NCBI RefSeq assembly: GCF_904846675.1
Contig: NZ_CAJHBT010000012.1
Coordinates: 1-64,000 of the forward strand
DNA: 64,000 bases
Direction of reading: 5' to 3'
DNA from: Psychrobacter urativorans
GTDB taxonomy: Bacteria; Pseudomonadota; Gammaproteobacteria; Pseudomonadales; Moraxellaceae
Positions 56,098 to 64,000 of this stretch are shown one piece after another (the stretch's first letter is position 1; each line of letters opens with the position of its first letter). The notes below the pieces were generated by a model. The model saw nothing but the letters and a program-made list of their open reading frames with translations. It was not told where the DNA came from and searched no databases. A program made the translations under genes and the position numbers.

Positions 56098-57927
56098 CTA
56101 CATGCTAGACGGCGCTGACAATCCTAGTAAACCCAGACCATTAGCCAACACCTGCCGTACCGCTTTTGATAGACGCAAGCGCGCTTGCATCATATCCAGC
56201 TCAGCCTGAGTTGGGGTCTCCCCTGAAGTGAGACTTACGGGTAAAATACGATTGCTGTCATACCAGCCATGAAATAGCGCAGCCAATTCTTTAAGATAAT
56301 TGGTCAATACGTGGGGCTCATAACCTGTCGCTGAACGTAATAAGGTAGTAGGATAAGCAGCAAGCAGCTTGATAACTTCATTTTCAGCAGGTGCAATAAG
56401 TAGATGTTGCTGCTGCGCACCAATAGCATCATCCACTTTAAAGCCGCTGGCAGCTAATTTTTCTAGTACACGGCAGACGCGCGCATGGGCATACTGAATG
56501 TAATAAACCAAGTTGTCTTTACTTTGGGATTTGGCAAGCTCCAAGTCAAAGTCGACATGCACTTCTGGCTTACGCGCTACATAATAAAAACGTGCCGCAT
56601 CATTACCCACTTCTTGACGTAATTCACGCAAGGTGACAAACTTACCCGAACGTGATGACATTTGTACCTTTTCATCGCCACGCCATAACGCCACGAACTG
56701 TACCAACACCACATCAAGGCGGTCAGCGTCAATACCCAGCGCTAATAATGCGGCTCTAACGCGCGGCACATAACCATGATGGTCAGCGCCCCAGACATTA
56801 ATAACTTTATCAAAACCACGGTCGAACTTATTCTTATGATAGGCAATGTCAGAGGCAAAATAGGTACTCTGACCGTTAGCTCGGCGCACTACTCTGTCTT
56901 TTTCATCACCAAAGTCGGTCGATTTAAACCAAATATTCCCGTCTTTTTCGTACAGATAGCCTTTATCATCCAGTATTTGTAATACTGGCTCAATCTCAGC
57001 ATCAATTGACTTTTCGCTGAACCAGCATTCATAGCGCACGCCAAAGTCGTTTAAGTCGTCTTTGATATCCGCCAAAATGCTACTAAGTGCCGCATTTAAA
57101 AATAGCTCGTAGCCATTACCGAGCAGCGTTTTGCTATTGGCAATTAAGCCATCAATATGCACTTCTTTATCACCCGATAACAGCACTTTTTCGCCATCAG
57201 CATTAACTTCGAATTGCGCATCTTCTGCGACATTTTTTATTACTTGGGAAAAGCCATGTACATAACTGTCGCCATGCTGATTTTTTAAGGTCTCTGCAAT
57301 ATCACGAACATAGTCACCTTGATAACCATTGACTGGGAACTGTACACTTTCGCCATTGGCTTCAAGATAACGCAAATAAGTGCTGGTCGCTAAGATATCC
57401 ATCTGCCGACCGGCATCATTAACGTAGTACTCACGGGTGACGTCATAACCAACCGCTTCTAACAAGTTTGACACACTCATGCCAAATGCGGCACCGCGTC
57501 CATGACCCACATGTAGGCTAGAGGTTGGATTGGCTGATACAAACTCAACTTGGACTTTTTGCCCATCGAACTGCTTACTCAAACCAAAGCGTTCTTGCTG
57601 ATTAAAAATATCGTCTAATACAGCAAACTTAGCTTCGGCGTTCAAAAATACATTGATAAAACCGGGGCCAGCGATGTCCACTTGACGAATATCTTTATTA
57701 TCTGGTAACGCATTAACGATTTTTTCTGCCAACGCGCGCGGATTGGTCTTGGCCGCTTTGGCCGCAGTCATTGCAATATTGCTGGCGAAATCGCCATGAC
57801 TGGCATCTTTAGTACGGGTAATCTGGCTGTTGTTTTGCCAATCATCAGGTAACGTACCGTCAGCTTGTAACGTTTTGATAGCATCGTCGAATAGCGAAGC
57901 TAGCGTATCAATTTGGGCTTGTGACAT
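56098..57927 (-). CDS. argS: Arginyl-tRNA synthetase
   Basis: ArgRS charges tRNA-Arg and, unusually, needs the tRNA for amino acid activation. Class I motifs are visible: NPTSSLHVGHGRGAAFG (HIGH variant HVGH) and KVQMSSRSGKFVTLREL (in place of KMSKS). The N-terminal Add-1 domain (about 1-100) and the C-terminal DALR anticodon domain (YVQYAHARVCRVL onward) are complete. The frame opens at 57984, but MSQAQIDTLASLF at 57927 begins the family N-terminus (609 residues). Confidence 0.96.
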   Translation of the reverse strand: MSQAQIDTLASLFDDAIKTLQADGTLPDDWQNNSQITRTKDASHGDFASNIAMTAAKAAKTNPRALAEKIVNALPDNKDIRQVDIAGPGFINVFLNAEAKFAVLDDIFNQQERFGLSKQFDGQKVQVEFVSANPTSSLHVGHGRGAAFGMSVSNLLEAVGYDVTREYYVNDAGRQMDILATSTYLRYLEANGESVQFPVNGYQGDYVRDIAETLKNQHGDSYVHGFSQVIKNVAEDAQFEVNADGEKVLLSGDKEVHIDGLIANSKTLLGNGYELFLNAALSSILADIKDDLNDFGVRYECWFSEKSIDAEIEPVLQILDDKGYLYEKDGNIWFKSTDFGDEKDRVVRRANGQSTYFASDIAYHKNKFDRGFDKVINVWGADHHGYVPRVRAALLALGIDADRLDVVLVQFVALWRGDEKVQMSSRSGKFVTLRELRQEVGNDAARFYYVARKPEVHVDFDLELAKSQSKDNLVYYIQYAHARVCRVLEKLAASGFKVDDAIGAQQQHLLIAPAENEVIKLLAAYPTTLLRSATGYEPHVLTNYLKELAALFHGWYDSNRILPVSLTSGETPTQAELDMMQARLRLSKAVRQVLANGLGLLGLSAPSSM

Positions 57928-58228
57928 AAGATTATGAACTCGGATGAATAATACGAAAAGATAAGTAACCTGTAAATATAACAACCTTTACGCTGCATTG
58001 CACCATTTGCACCAAAAATACTCTTAAAACTCTTAAGCATACAGGCTAAGTACAGCATCGGCGTTGACTAACGAGTAAGCAGATAAGTCTTGGGTGACTG
58101 ATAGCGGCACTGATAGTATAAGTGACGGTAGCGCTGATTGTAGCATTACTGTTGCCTCATGATTGGCAGCCGTTTATACCAAGCTTTTTACGCGCTATAA
58201 TCACCGTTTATTCTTGGGAAATAATGCT

Positions 58229-58447
58229 ATGTTTGCAATTGCTGAAAGTACTGTCACCAGCTGGGGGCTGTATATTTTATTACCGATATTTATTGCCTTC
58301 TTATTTTTCATTATCTGGGATCTCTCTAAACAGTCCGGTGCGGGGCGCGCAGGCACATTTTGGATGTTTTTAGCTCTTGGTGCTGGCTTTATAGGATTTA
58401 TACTCAAGATTTTAATAGAGGTTGCGTTTAAAAAATGGTTTATCTAG
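58229..58447 (+). CDS. DUF2788 small membrane protein
   Basis: The 72-residue product has two transmembrane helices: WGLYILLPIFIAFLFFIIW (about 12-30) and FWMFLALGAGFIGFILKILIE (about 45-65), joined by DLSKQSGAGRAGT. This matches DUF2788, a small family known mainly from Moraxellaceae and relatives, with no known function. The frame opens at 58163, but the ATG at 58229 fits the family and has GGGAA upstream. It is divergent from argS. Confidence 0.75.
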   Translation: MFAIAESTVTSWGLYILLPIFIAFLFFIIWDLSKQSGAGRAGTFWMFLALGAGFIGFILKILIEVAFKKWFI

Positions 58448-58550
58448 ATAATGGCTATTCTTGATACCGATCAATTTTAAATCTGCACTATATAAGCATC
58501 ATTTCATAAGCAGTATTTCAAATTAAAAACTTCAAACAGTTTAAATAAAC

Positions 58551-59600
58551 CTACTTTTTAGCAATTAAAGTAGCACGCTTTGGCGCTGGATGACCTTCAA
58601 GAGTTTTCGTCGGATCATTTGGATCTAAAAAGTCTTGCAATGAATGATATGTCATCCAGTCCGTTTTGTGCTGCTCATCACGTGAAGTTACCGCCACATC
58701 GACGCAGCGTACATCGGAAAAACCTGCCTTTTCTAGCCAGCCAATCAAGGCGGCAACCGACGGTAAGAAATAAACGTTATTCATCTGGGCATAGCGGTCT
58801 TGCGGTACTAACACCGTGTTGGCATCGCCATCCACCACTAAGGTCTCTAATACCAATTCGCCCCCTTTTACCAGCTGACCTTTAAGCTGCTGCAAATGCT
58901 CAAATGGCGACTGGCGATGATACATCACACCCATACTAAATACGGTATCGAACAGCTGACTGTGCTCAGGTAAGGCCTCAAGCGGTACCGGAATGTAGTG
59001 GGTACGGTAATCGTCTGCTGCACCGACAAAGTGCCTGATAGCCATAAACTGGTGGTAAAATAAACAGGAAGGATCAACGATAATCACTGTATCTGCACCC
59101 GCCCCTGCCATCCGCCAACCATGATAGCCAGAACCACCGCCCACATCGAGTACCCGCCGACCTTTTAGATTGCCCAAATGCGGTACGACGCGTTGCCATT
59201 TCCAATCACTGCGCCATTCGGTATCAATGATTATAGGCTGGCTTTCCTCTCTATCATTCTCGCTGCTACCAATCTGAAAAGGGCCTTTACGCCATGGCTT
59301 TAATTGCTGTAATAAGGCATGGGTTTGCTTGCGTTCAGAGTCGCTAAGCGTCCCATTAATCGTCACTCTATCACTATCTAAATCCGCTGTCTCAACATTA
59401 ATATCAGGCAGCCGTGCCACCGCTGCTTGATAAGCAGGCGCGTGAGCATAGTTGGCCTTATCTTTGATACTATTCAGCCACTCAGGTAGCTTTGATAACC
59501 AGTCATAGGCGCTTGGCTGCGTTTGTGCTAGCGCTAATAAGGTTAAATACAATGCGCGTTCAGCGTAGATAACAGTGTCATTAAGCATAAAAAAAACCAT
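58551..59600 (-). CDS. cmoB: tRNA U34 carboxymethyltransferase
   Basis: CmoB transfers a carboxymethyl group from carboxy-SAM to 5-hydroxyuridine at tRNA position 34, making cmo5U. Typical blocks are WRKGPFQIG, IDTEWRSDWKWQRVVPHL, the SAM-type site GRRVLDVGGGSGYHGWRMAGAGA, FSMGVMYHRQSPFEHLQQL and YFLPSVAALIGWLEKAGF. The 349 residues are somewhat longer than in E. coli because of the N-terminus. It follows cmoA by 55 bp on the same strand, so the pair forms an operon. No convincing ribosome binding site is seen before either possible start (MVFFM). Confidence 0.95.
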   Translation of the reverse strand: MVFFMLNDTVIYAERALYLTLLALAQTQPSAYDWLSKLPEWLNSIKDKANYAHAPAYQAAVARLPDINVETADLDSDRVTINGTLSDSERKQTHALLQQLKPWRKGPFQIGSSENDREESQPIIIDTEWRSDWKWQRVVPHLGNLKGRRVLDVGGGSGYHGWRMAGAGADTVIIVDPSCLFYHQFMAIRHFVGAADDYRTHYIPVPLEALPEHSQLFDTVFSMGVMYHRQSPFEHLQQLKGQLVKGGELVLETLVVDGDANTVLVPQDRYAQMNNVYFLPSVAALIGWLEKAGFSDVRCVDVAVTSRDEQHKTDWMTYHSLQDFLDPNDPTKTLEGHPAPKRATLIAKK

Positions 59601-59655
59601 TATTGTTATTATTTAAAAATGAAGATGAGAGCGCTTATTTGCGTAATAAAAGCGG

Positions 59656-60474
59656 TTATTTAAACGCCATAATAGAGATAAAATTCAAAAATTGGAACCA
59701 TGTTAAATGACGCTCAAAGCCAACTTGGGCCAAGCGTGTATGGTGTTCATCTAAGGTGTCAGTAATCAATACATTCTCCAGCGCATTGCGTTTGCCACTG
59801 ATTTCCATTTCGGTATAGCCATTGGCACGCTTAAAATCATAGTAGCGTTCGACCAGCCACGCATCATATTGCTCATCGAAGGCATGAGTTTTTTCAGTCA
59901 ATACTAAAATCCCACCCTCGCTTAACGCGGCATAAATTTTATTTAGTACGTCCACCCTATCCGCCGCCGGTAAAAACTGCAAAGTTAGGTTTAATATCAC
60001 CATATCACAAGGGTCAAGCTCAATGTTTCTAATATCAGCAGTGATAACTTCAATATCATGTTCAGGGTAATTATCGCTTAGTAAAGTACGCGCCTCAGTG
60101 GTCATCGCTGGAGAAATATCGACTGCTTTGATTTGTAAATCGTGCGGCGCAAACTCGCCTGCCAGCGCCATACTTGCCGCCCCAAGAGAGCAACCCAAGT
60201 CATAAACTCGGCTGACACGGCGACCATACCCAGCCTGCTCATTAGGCTCCTCTTGCTGGCGATACTTACAATGCCGCCGCGCAAATATAGGCAGCATTGC
60301 CAATACTTGACCATAACCGGGCACGCTGCGGCGAATCATATCCGGAAAGCAGGCGACCACTTGCTCATCAAAAGAGAAGCGCGCTGCCTTATCAAGTGGC
60401 GTGGTAAATAATGTATCGTGTTGAACAGTATTCTGTTGGATAGGAGGTACTGGCAAAGATGTAGACTGACTCAT
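59656..60474 (-). CDS. cmoA: Carboxy-S-adenosyl-L-methionine synthase
   Basis: CmoA makes carboxy-SAM from SAM and prephenate for use by CmoB. Motifs are [36 protein letters not shown] (SAM site), [29 protein letters not shown] and [11 protein letters not shown]. The 272 residues include a short insert ([15 protein letters not shown]) before the SAM motif. It is the first gene of the cmoA-cmoB unit, divergent from msrA. Confidence 0.95.
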   Translation of the reverse strand: MSQSTSLPVPPIQQNTVQHDTLFTTPLDKAARFSFDEQVVACFPDMIRRSVPGYGQVLAMLPIFARRHCKYRQQEEPNEQAGYGRRVSRVYDLGCSLGAASMALAGEFAPHDLQIKAVDISPAMTTEARTLLSDNYPEHDIEVITADIRNIELDPCDMVILNLTLQFLPAADRVDVLNKIYAALSEGGILVLTEKTHAFDEQYDAWLVERYYDFKRANGYTEMEISGKRNALENVLITDTLDEHHTRLAQVGFERHLTWFQFLNFISIMAFK

Positions 60475-60722
60475 GGAATAACTCGTTTTTTGATAATGAA
60501 ACGTTTACTAAAAGCAATTAAATTGCTGATTAATTGTTTATTGATGACAGTTTTTGGCTGTACTTTCATAGCTTTTAGCCATTTTTCAATAACCATCCAC
60601 TTAGCAATAGCGCATTATAACATTACTGTTTGTTACTTATAATCACCTGTGCGCCTGCTAAGCTAAATGAATAGAATTCATACCCCATTTTTCATATTTA
60701 TTCATGACAATAGGACAAATTT

Positions 60723-61244
60723 ATGCAAACTATTATCTTAGGCGGTGGCTGTTTTTGGTGCACTGAATCCGTATTTCTATCCCTAAAGGGCGTTCAATCT
60801 GTTGTTTCAGGCTATATGGGCGGCGAATCTGCTACCGCTAACTACCAAGCTGTTTGTGGCGGTAATACGGGACACGTCGAAGTTATCAAAATCGAATTTG
60901 ATGAGTCAGTGCTACCGCTAGAAGTGCTGCTGGATGTGTTCTTTGGCACTCATGATCCCACGACTAAAGACCGCCAAGGTAATGACGTCGGTAGCCAATA
61001 TCGTAGTGTGGTGTTCTATACCGACGAGGATCAAAAACCAACCGTCGATCGCACGATTAATAAACTACGCGATATGGGTCTCAATATCGTCACTGAAGTG
61101 CATCCTGCTGTTGATTTTTATAAAGCTGAAGACGCGCATCAAGACTTTTTTAATAACAACCCAGGTCAAGCATATTGCAACTTTGCTATTCCGCCAAAAC
61201 TTGCCAAACTGCGTAAAGAATTTAGCCAATATATGGTTAGCTAA
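60723..61244 (+). CDS. msrA: Peptide methionine-(S)-S-oxide reductase
   Basis: MsrA reduces methionine-S-sulfoxide in proteins. GGGCFWCTESVF carries the catalytic Cys; GGNTGHVEVIKIEFD and FFGTHDPTTKDRQGNDVGSQYRS, taken as separate blocks, complete the active site. The 173 residues are the short MsrA form. A Cys near the C-terminus (GQAYCNFAIPPK) may act as the resolving residue. AGGACA precedes the ATG. It is monocistronic, with a terminator downstream and no msrB nearby. Confidence 0.96.
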   Translation: MQTIILGGGCFWCTESVFLSLKGVQSVVSGYMGGESATANYQAVCGGNTGHVEVIKIEFDESVLPLEVLLDVFFGTHDPTTKDRQGNDVGSQYRSVVFYTDEDQKPTVDRTINKLRDMGLNIVTEVHPAVDFYKAEDAHQDFFNNNPGQAYCNFAIPPKLAKLRKEFSQYMVS

Positions 61245-61278
61245 AGAGCCGCTTGCTTAACCTTTAACCTAATTTTCA

Positions 61279-61313
61279 ATAAAAAGCCAAGTGTTGTTAC
61301 GCTTGGCTTTTTT
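61279..61313 (+). terminator. Intrinsic terminator of msrA
   Basis: AAAGCCAAGTG and CGCTTGGCTTT pair with one wobble around six bases and are followed by a T-run. Confidence 0.9.
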
Positions 61314-61493
61314 ATTTGATTTAACATTACTTGTAAACAAACACTTTGCAGCACTGAGTTTTCCGCACATAGCTAAGTATTTATAGTATCAGATATTAAA
61401 AGCCGTTAACATTGAGTAAAAAATAGCATTAATAGAAACTCTGATTAATGAAGAGCATGACTAATAGAGACTATGACTAATAAAGGTAATTAT

Positions 61494-62165
61494 ATGAACC
61501 CTGAATTTTGGCAAGAACGCTGGAAAGATAAGCGCATTGGTTTTAATCAATCTGCGGTTCAACCGCTATTGGTTAAATACTTTACGGAATTAAACCTTCC
61601 CGCTACTAGCAGAGTATTTGTACCCTTATGTGGTAAATCAATCGATATGGTATGGCTAGCAAGCCATGGCTATAATGTGGTTGGGGTCGAATTGGTTGAG
61701 TCAGCAGTTCAGGAATTCTTTACTGAGCAGGGCATCAAACCTACGATAACGGAACCTACTGATAATCCAGCTATCAAATGCTATCAAGGCATGCTGTCCG
61801 GACAAACGATAGCGTTATGGGTTGCTGATATTTTTGCCCTGACAGCCGATGATATCGGTCACGTTGATGCGGTCTATGATAGAGCAGCATTGATTGCCAT
61901 GCCAGCAGATATGCGCTCAAAATATAGCGAGCAAGTAAGGCAGCTTAGCAGCGATATTAATGGTGATACACCGCAATTACTATTGACGCTCAATTATGAT
62001 CAAAGCAAACGCAATGGCCCGCCATTCTCGATAAGTAGCGAGCAAGTCCACCAATATTACGGCAATCATTATCAAATCTCTGAGCTCGAGAGCGAACCGT
62101 CGACTTTGAACGCAGCACCAGAGTTAGCAGTGACTGAGCATGTTTGGTTGTTGGAAAGGGTATAG
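61494..62165 (+). CDS. tpm: Thiopurine S-methyltransferase
   Basis: TPMT-family enzymes methylate thiopurines and, in bacteria, oxyanions such as selenite and tellurite compounds. MNPEFWQERWKDKRIGFNQ is the characteristic bacterial start. RVFVPLCGKSIDMVWLASHG, VVGVELVESAVQEFF, VDAVYDRAALIAMPADMR and LLTLNYDQ complete the SAM-dependent core. The frame opens at 61473, but the ATG at 61494, with AAAGG upstream, gives the family start (223 residues). Confidence 0.93.
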   Translation: MNPEFWQERWKDKRIGFNQSAVQPLLVKYFTELNLPATSRVFVPLCGKSIDMVWLASHGYNVVGVELVESAVQEFFTEQGIKPTITEPTDNPAIKCYQGMLSGQTIALWVADIFALTADDIGHVDAVYDRAALIAMPADMRSKYSEQVRQLSSDINGDTPQLLLTLNYDQSKRNGPPFSISSEQVHQYYGNHYQISELESEPSTLNAAPELAVTEHVWLLERV

Positions 62166-62443
62166 ACGAATCTGACCGTCTAACGATAGTAGATGACAAT
62201 ATTCGATGTCAATCTAGATGGCATTGGATAGTACATCAGATTAGCAAAATTATTTTATTTGTAATACCCAACATATTTTTTGAACAGCATTCTATCTAAT
62301 CTCTCCCCCACCTTGACTCCACGTCAGCTTCTAGTAACTAACTGCATCGATACCTTTTCTTTATTGTTGATATTGGTTACTCTAAACCACCCTTCTTACA
62401 CTGAATTCTTGACCATCTAATATCTTTTGAGGACTTTACAGAT

Positions 62444-63928
62444 ATGAGCCATCTTAATACCTATGCCAGTTTAGCTGCCGCTGTCGGACTTAGCTTAGCG
62501 ACCATGAGCGCCCAAGCTGCCAGACCAGAAGCCCCAAATTTATCGAATGCTGAGTTCCAGCAATGCCTAAACACACTCAAAAATAGCAGTCAGTTCCGTG
62601 ACGTATCGGCATCAACTTTTGAGCGCTATCGTCCCAGCGAACCTGATCCTAGCGTGATTCAATCTCTCAATTATCAGCCTGAATTCCAAAAAGATATTTG
62701 GGATTATTTATCAGCATTAGTGGACAAAGAGCGTGTAGAAGATGGCATCCGTGCCAAACACCAGTGGGCAGATACGCTGCGCCAAATTGAATCGCGTTAT
62801 GGCGTCAAAGCTGAACATGTCTTAGGTGTATGGGGTGTTGAGTCTAACTTTGGACAGACACTAGGTAAGAAACCTCTATTTGAATCATTGGCAACCCTAT
62901 CTTGTTTTGACCGTCGCCAAAGTTATTTCCGTGGTGAATATGCCAATGCGCTAAAAATCGTACAGAACGGTGATATTAATCCAAATGATATGACGGGGTC
63001 TTGGGCAGGCGCCTTTGGACAAACGCAGTTTATGCCCAGCACATTTTTAGAGTTGGCGGTAGACTTCGATGGCGATGGTCGTCGCGACTTAGTTAATAGC
63101 GTTCCTGATGCGCTCGCCTCTACCGCAAACTTCTTAGACAAACGCGGGTATCGCTCAGGCGAGGCTTGGGGCTATGAAGTCAAACTGCCAGACGGATATT
63201 GGGCAGCATCGAATCGTAAAGATAAAAAATCGATGAGCCACTGGCGCAATCAAGGCTTAACGCTAGCGAATGGTAGTCCGCTTCCCTATGATTTGAGCAG
63301 TGCCGGATTATTATTACCGGCAGGTAAAGATGGCCCCGCATTCTTAGTGGGTAAAAACTTTGATACATTTTATTCTTATAATGCTTCAGAGAGCTACGCG
63401 CTAGCGATTGCTCATTTATCTGACTTAATTACTAAAGAAGACAGCAGTAAAACGGACTTTATCACCGCATGGCCAACCAGCGATCCTGGTATCAGTCGTC
63501 AACAAGCTAAAGATATCCAGCAAGCCTTATTAAATGCTGGGTACGATATCGGCGGCGTTGATGGCATCATTGGTGACAATACCCGAACGGCTATTCAGCA
63601 ATATCAGTCCAGTCGCGGCATTTTCCCCGCCGATGGACGCGCAGGACAAAGATTTTATGGTCTAATTGCTGGTAACGACTCTCCTAACAATGTCCCTAGC
63701 AGTACTACCTCCTATGGTAATCAATACGGCCAACCGTCAAACAATCAAACTTTAACCCCTGCTCCTGCCGATCGTATGGGACAGCTGATTCAGCAACAGA
63801 CTATTACCCCAAGCACTTCTTCACCACAATCATCATCTAAGCCATCGACTTCAGGTAATACTCGCTATCGCCGCATCACTGATGCTGATGGCGTTGTACG
63901 TTTAGTACGGGTTGATGAGGGCTTTTAA
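62444..63928 (+). CDS. Lytic murein transglycosylase (MltB-like) with peptidoglycan-binding domain
   Basis: A signal peptide (LATMSAQA) leads the protein to the periplasm. The transglycosylase domain (about 35-335) has the catalytic Glu in VLGVWGVESNFGQTLG, then FRGEYANALKIV, GSWAGAFGQTQFMPSTF and FDGDGRRDLVNSVPDALAS, as in the SltB/MltB family. It has no lipobox, unlike E. coli MltB. A PG_binding_1 domain follows (about 350-405: AKDIQQALLNAGYDIGGVDG, IIGDNTRTAIQQYQ), then a Ser/Pro/Gln-rich tail. The enzyme should cut glycan strands and form 1,6-anhydro ends. Confidence 0.92.
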   Translation: MSHLNTYASLAAAVGLSLATMSAQAARPEAPNLSNAEFQQCLNTLKNSSQFRDVSASTFERYRPSEPDPSVIQSLNYQPEFQKDIWDYLSALVDKERVEDGIRAKHQWADTLRQIESRYGVKAEHVLGVWGVESNFGQTLGKKPLFESLATLSCFDRRQSYFRGEYANALKIVQNGDINPNDMTGSWAGAFGQTQFMPSTFLELAVDFDGDGRRDLVNSVPDALASTANFLDKRGYRSGEAWGYEVKLPDGYWAASNRKDKKSMSHWRNQGLTLANGSPLPYDLSSAGLLLPAGKDGPAFLVGKNFDTFYSYNASESYALAIAHLSDLITKEDSSKTDFITAWPTSDPGISRQQAKDIQQALLNAGYDIGGVDGIIGDNTRTAIQQYQSSRGIFPADGRAGQRFYGLIAGNDSPNNVPSSTTSYGNQYGQPSNNQTLTPAPADRMGQLIQQQTITPSTSSPQSSSKPSTSGNTRYRRITDADGVVRLVRVDEGF

Positions 63929-64000
63929 AGTCACAGCTTTATCTTAGTTATAGCGTGGTTTTAAACTGCTGCGCACTAAATGATAGACAAATAAAAAACC

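Overview
The window reads as a chromosomal segment of a Moraxellaceae gammaproteobacterium, most probably Psychrobacter. This is inferred from the moderately AT-rich base composition, the protein sequences, a DUF2788 protein, a NadV/NadM salvage pair and the ibaG-murA-hisG-hisD-hisC gene order; no 16S or marker search could be run. No rRNA, tRNA, CRISPR array, insertion sequence or prophage was recognised. Most of the window is ordinary core genome, with two short AT-rich accessory islands set between housekeeping genes.

Layout. 1-3.8 kb: the str operon on the minus strand (rpsL, rpsG, fusA, start of tuf), with inverted repeats at the stop codons and in the long gaps. 4.1-5.4 kb: an EcsC-family protein with a lysine-rich tail. 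6-9 kb: fabB and pabB on the plus strand, with a perfect 43-nt inverted repeat inside the first codons of pabB. 9.1-14.4 kb: hisC, hisD, hisG, murA and ibaG on the minus strand, separated by terminator-like hairpins. 14.5-21.9 kb: a secreted or anchored alpha/beta hydrolase, dolP-like and yraN facing rsmI, an adenosine kinase-like gene, metY and nfuA. 22.5-28.8 kb: a tyrosine phosphatase, then NadM-Nudix, a two-gene Pycsar-type cassette, NadV and an SGNH hydrolase. 28.9-43.7 kb: rpmE2, yceI, a COG4315-type lipoprotein, a flavoprotein, a LOG-family protein, an M23 peptidase, dtd, psd, an isochorismatase-like hydrolase, the fadBA beta-oxidation pair, ispA and a DUF72 protein. 43.8-45 kb: two overlapping genes of unknown function. 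45.1-64 kb: sodB, rdgB, tig-clpP-clpX, an SDR, a TsdA-like dihaem cytochrome, an EIIC-like membrane protein, an FtsN-like SPOR protein, argS, a DUF2788 protein, cmoB-cmoA, msrA, tpm and a lytic transglycosylase.

The main discovery candidate is the Pycsar cassette at 24593-26483. A small three-helix membrane protein (PycTM-like effector) is followed 2 bp later by a class III nucleotide cyclase (PycC-like). It sits exactly between the two genes of an NAD salvage pair (nadM-nudix and nadV). The cyclase ORF stops at 26373, but its expected C-terminal sensor end continues in the -1 frame to 26483. The two frames overlap at an in-frame A AAA AAC heptamer (26298-26304), so the gene is either frameshifted by an indel in the seven-A run or uses -1 frameshifting. 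The second candidate is the uncharacterised gene pair at 43799-44993. Several long perfect inverted repeats outside known terminators (7356-7398, 29633-29684, 30361-30437) also deserve attention.
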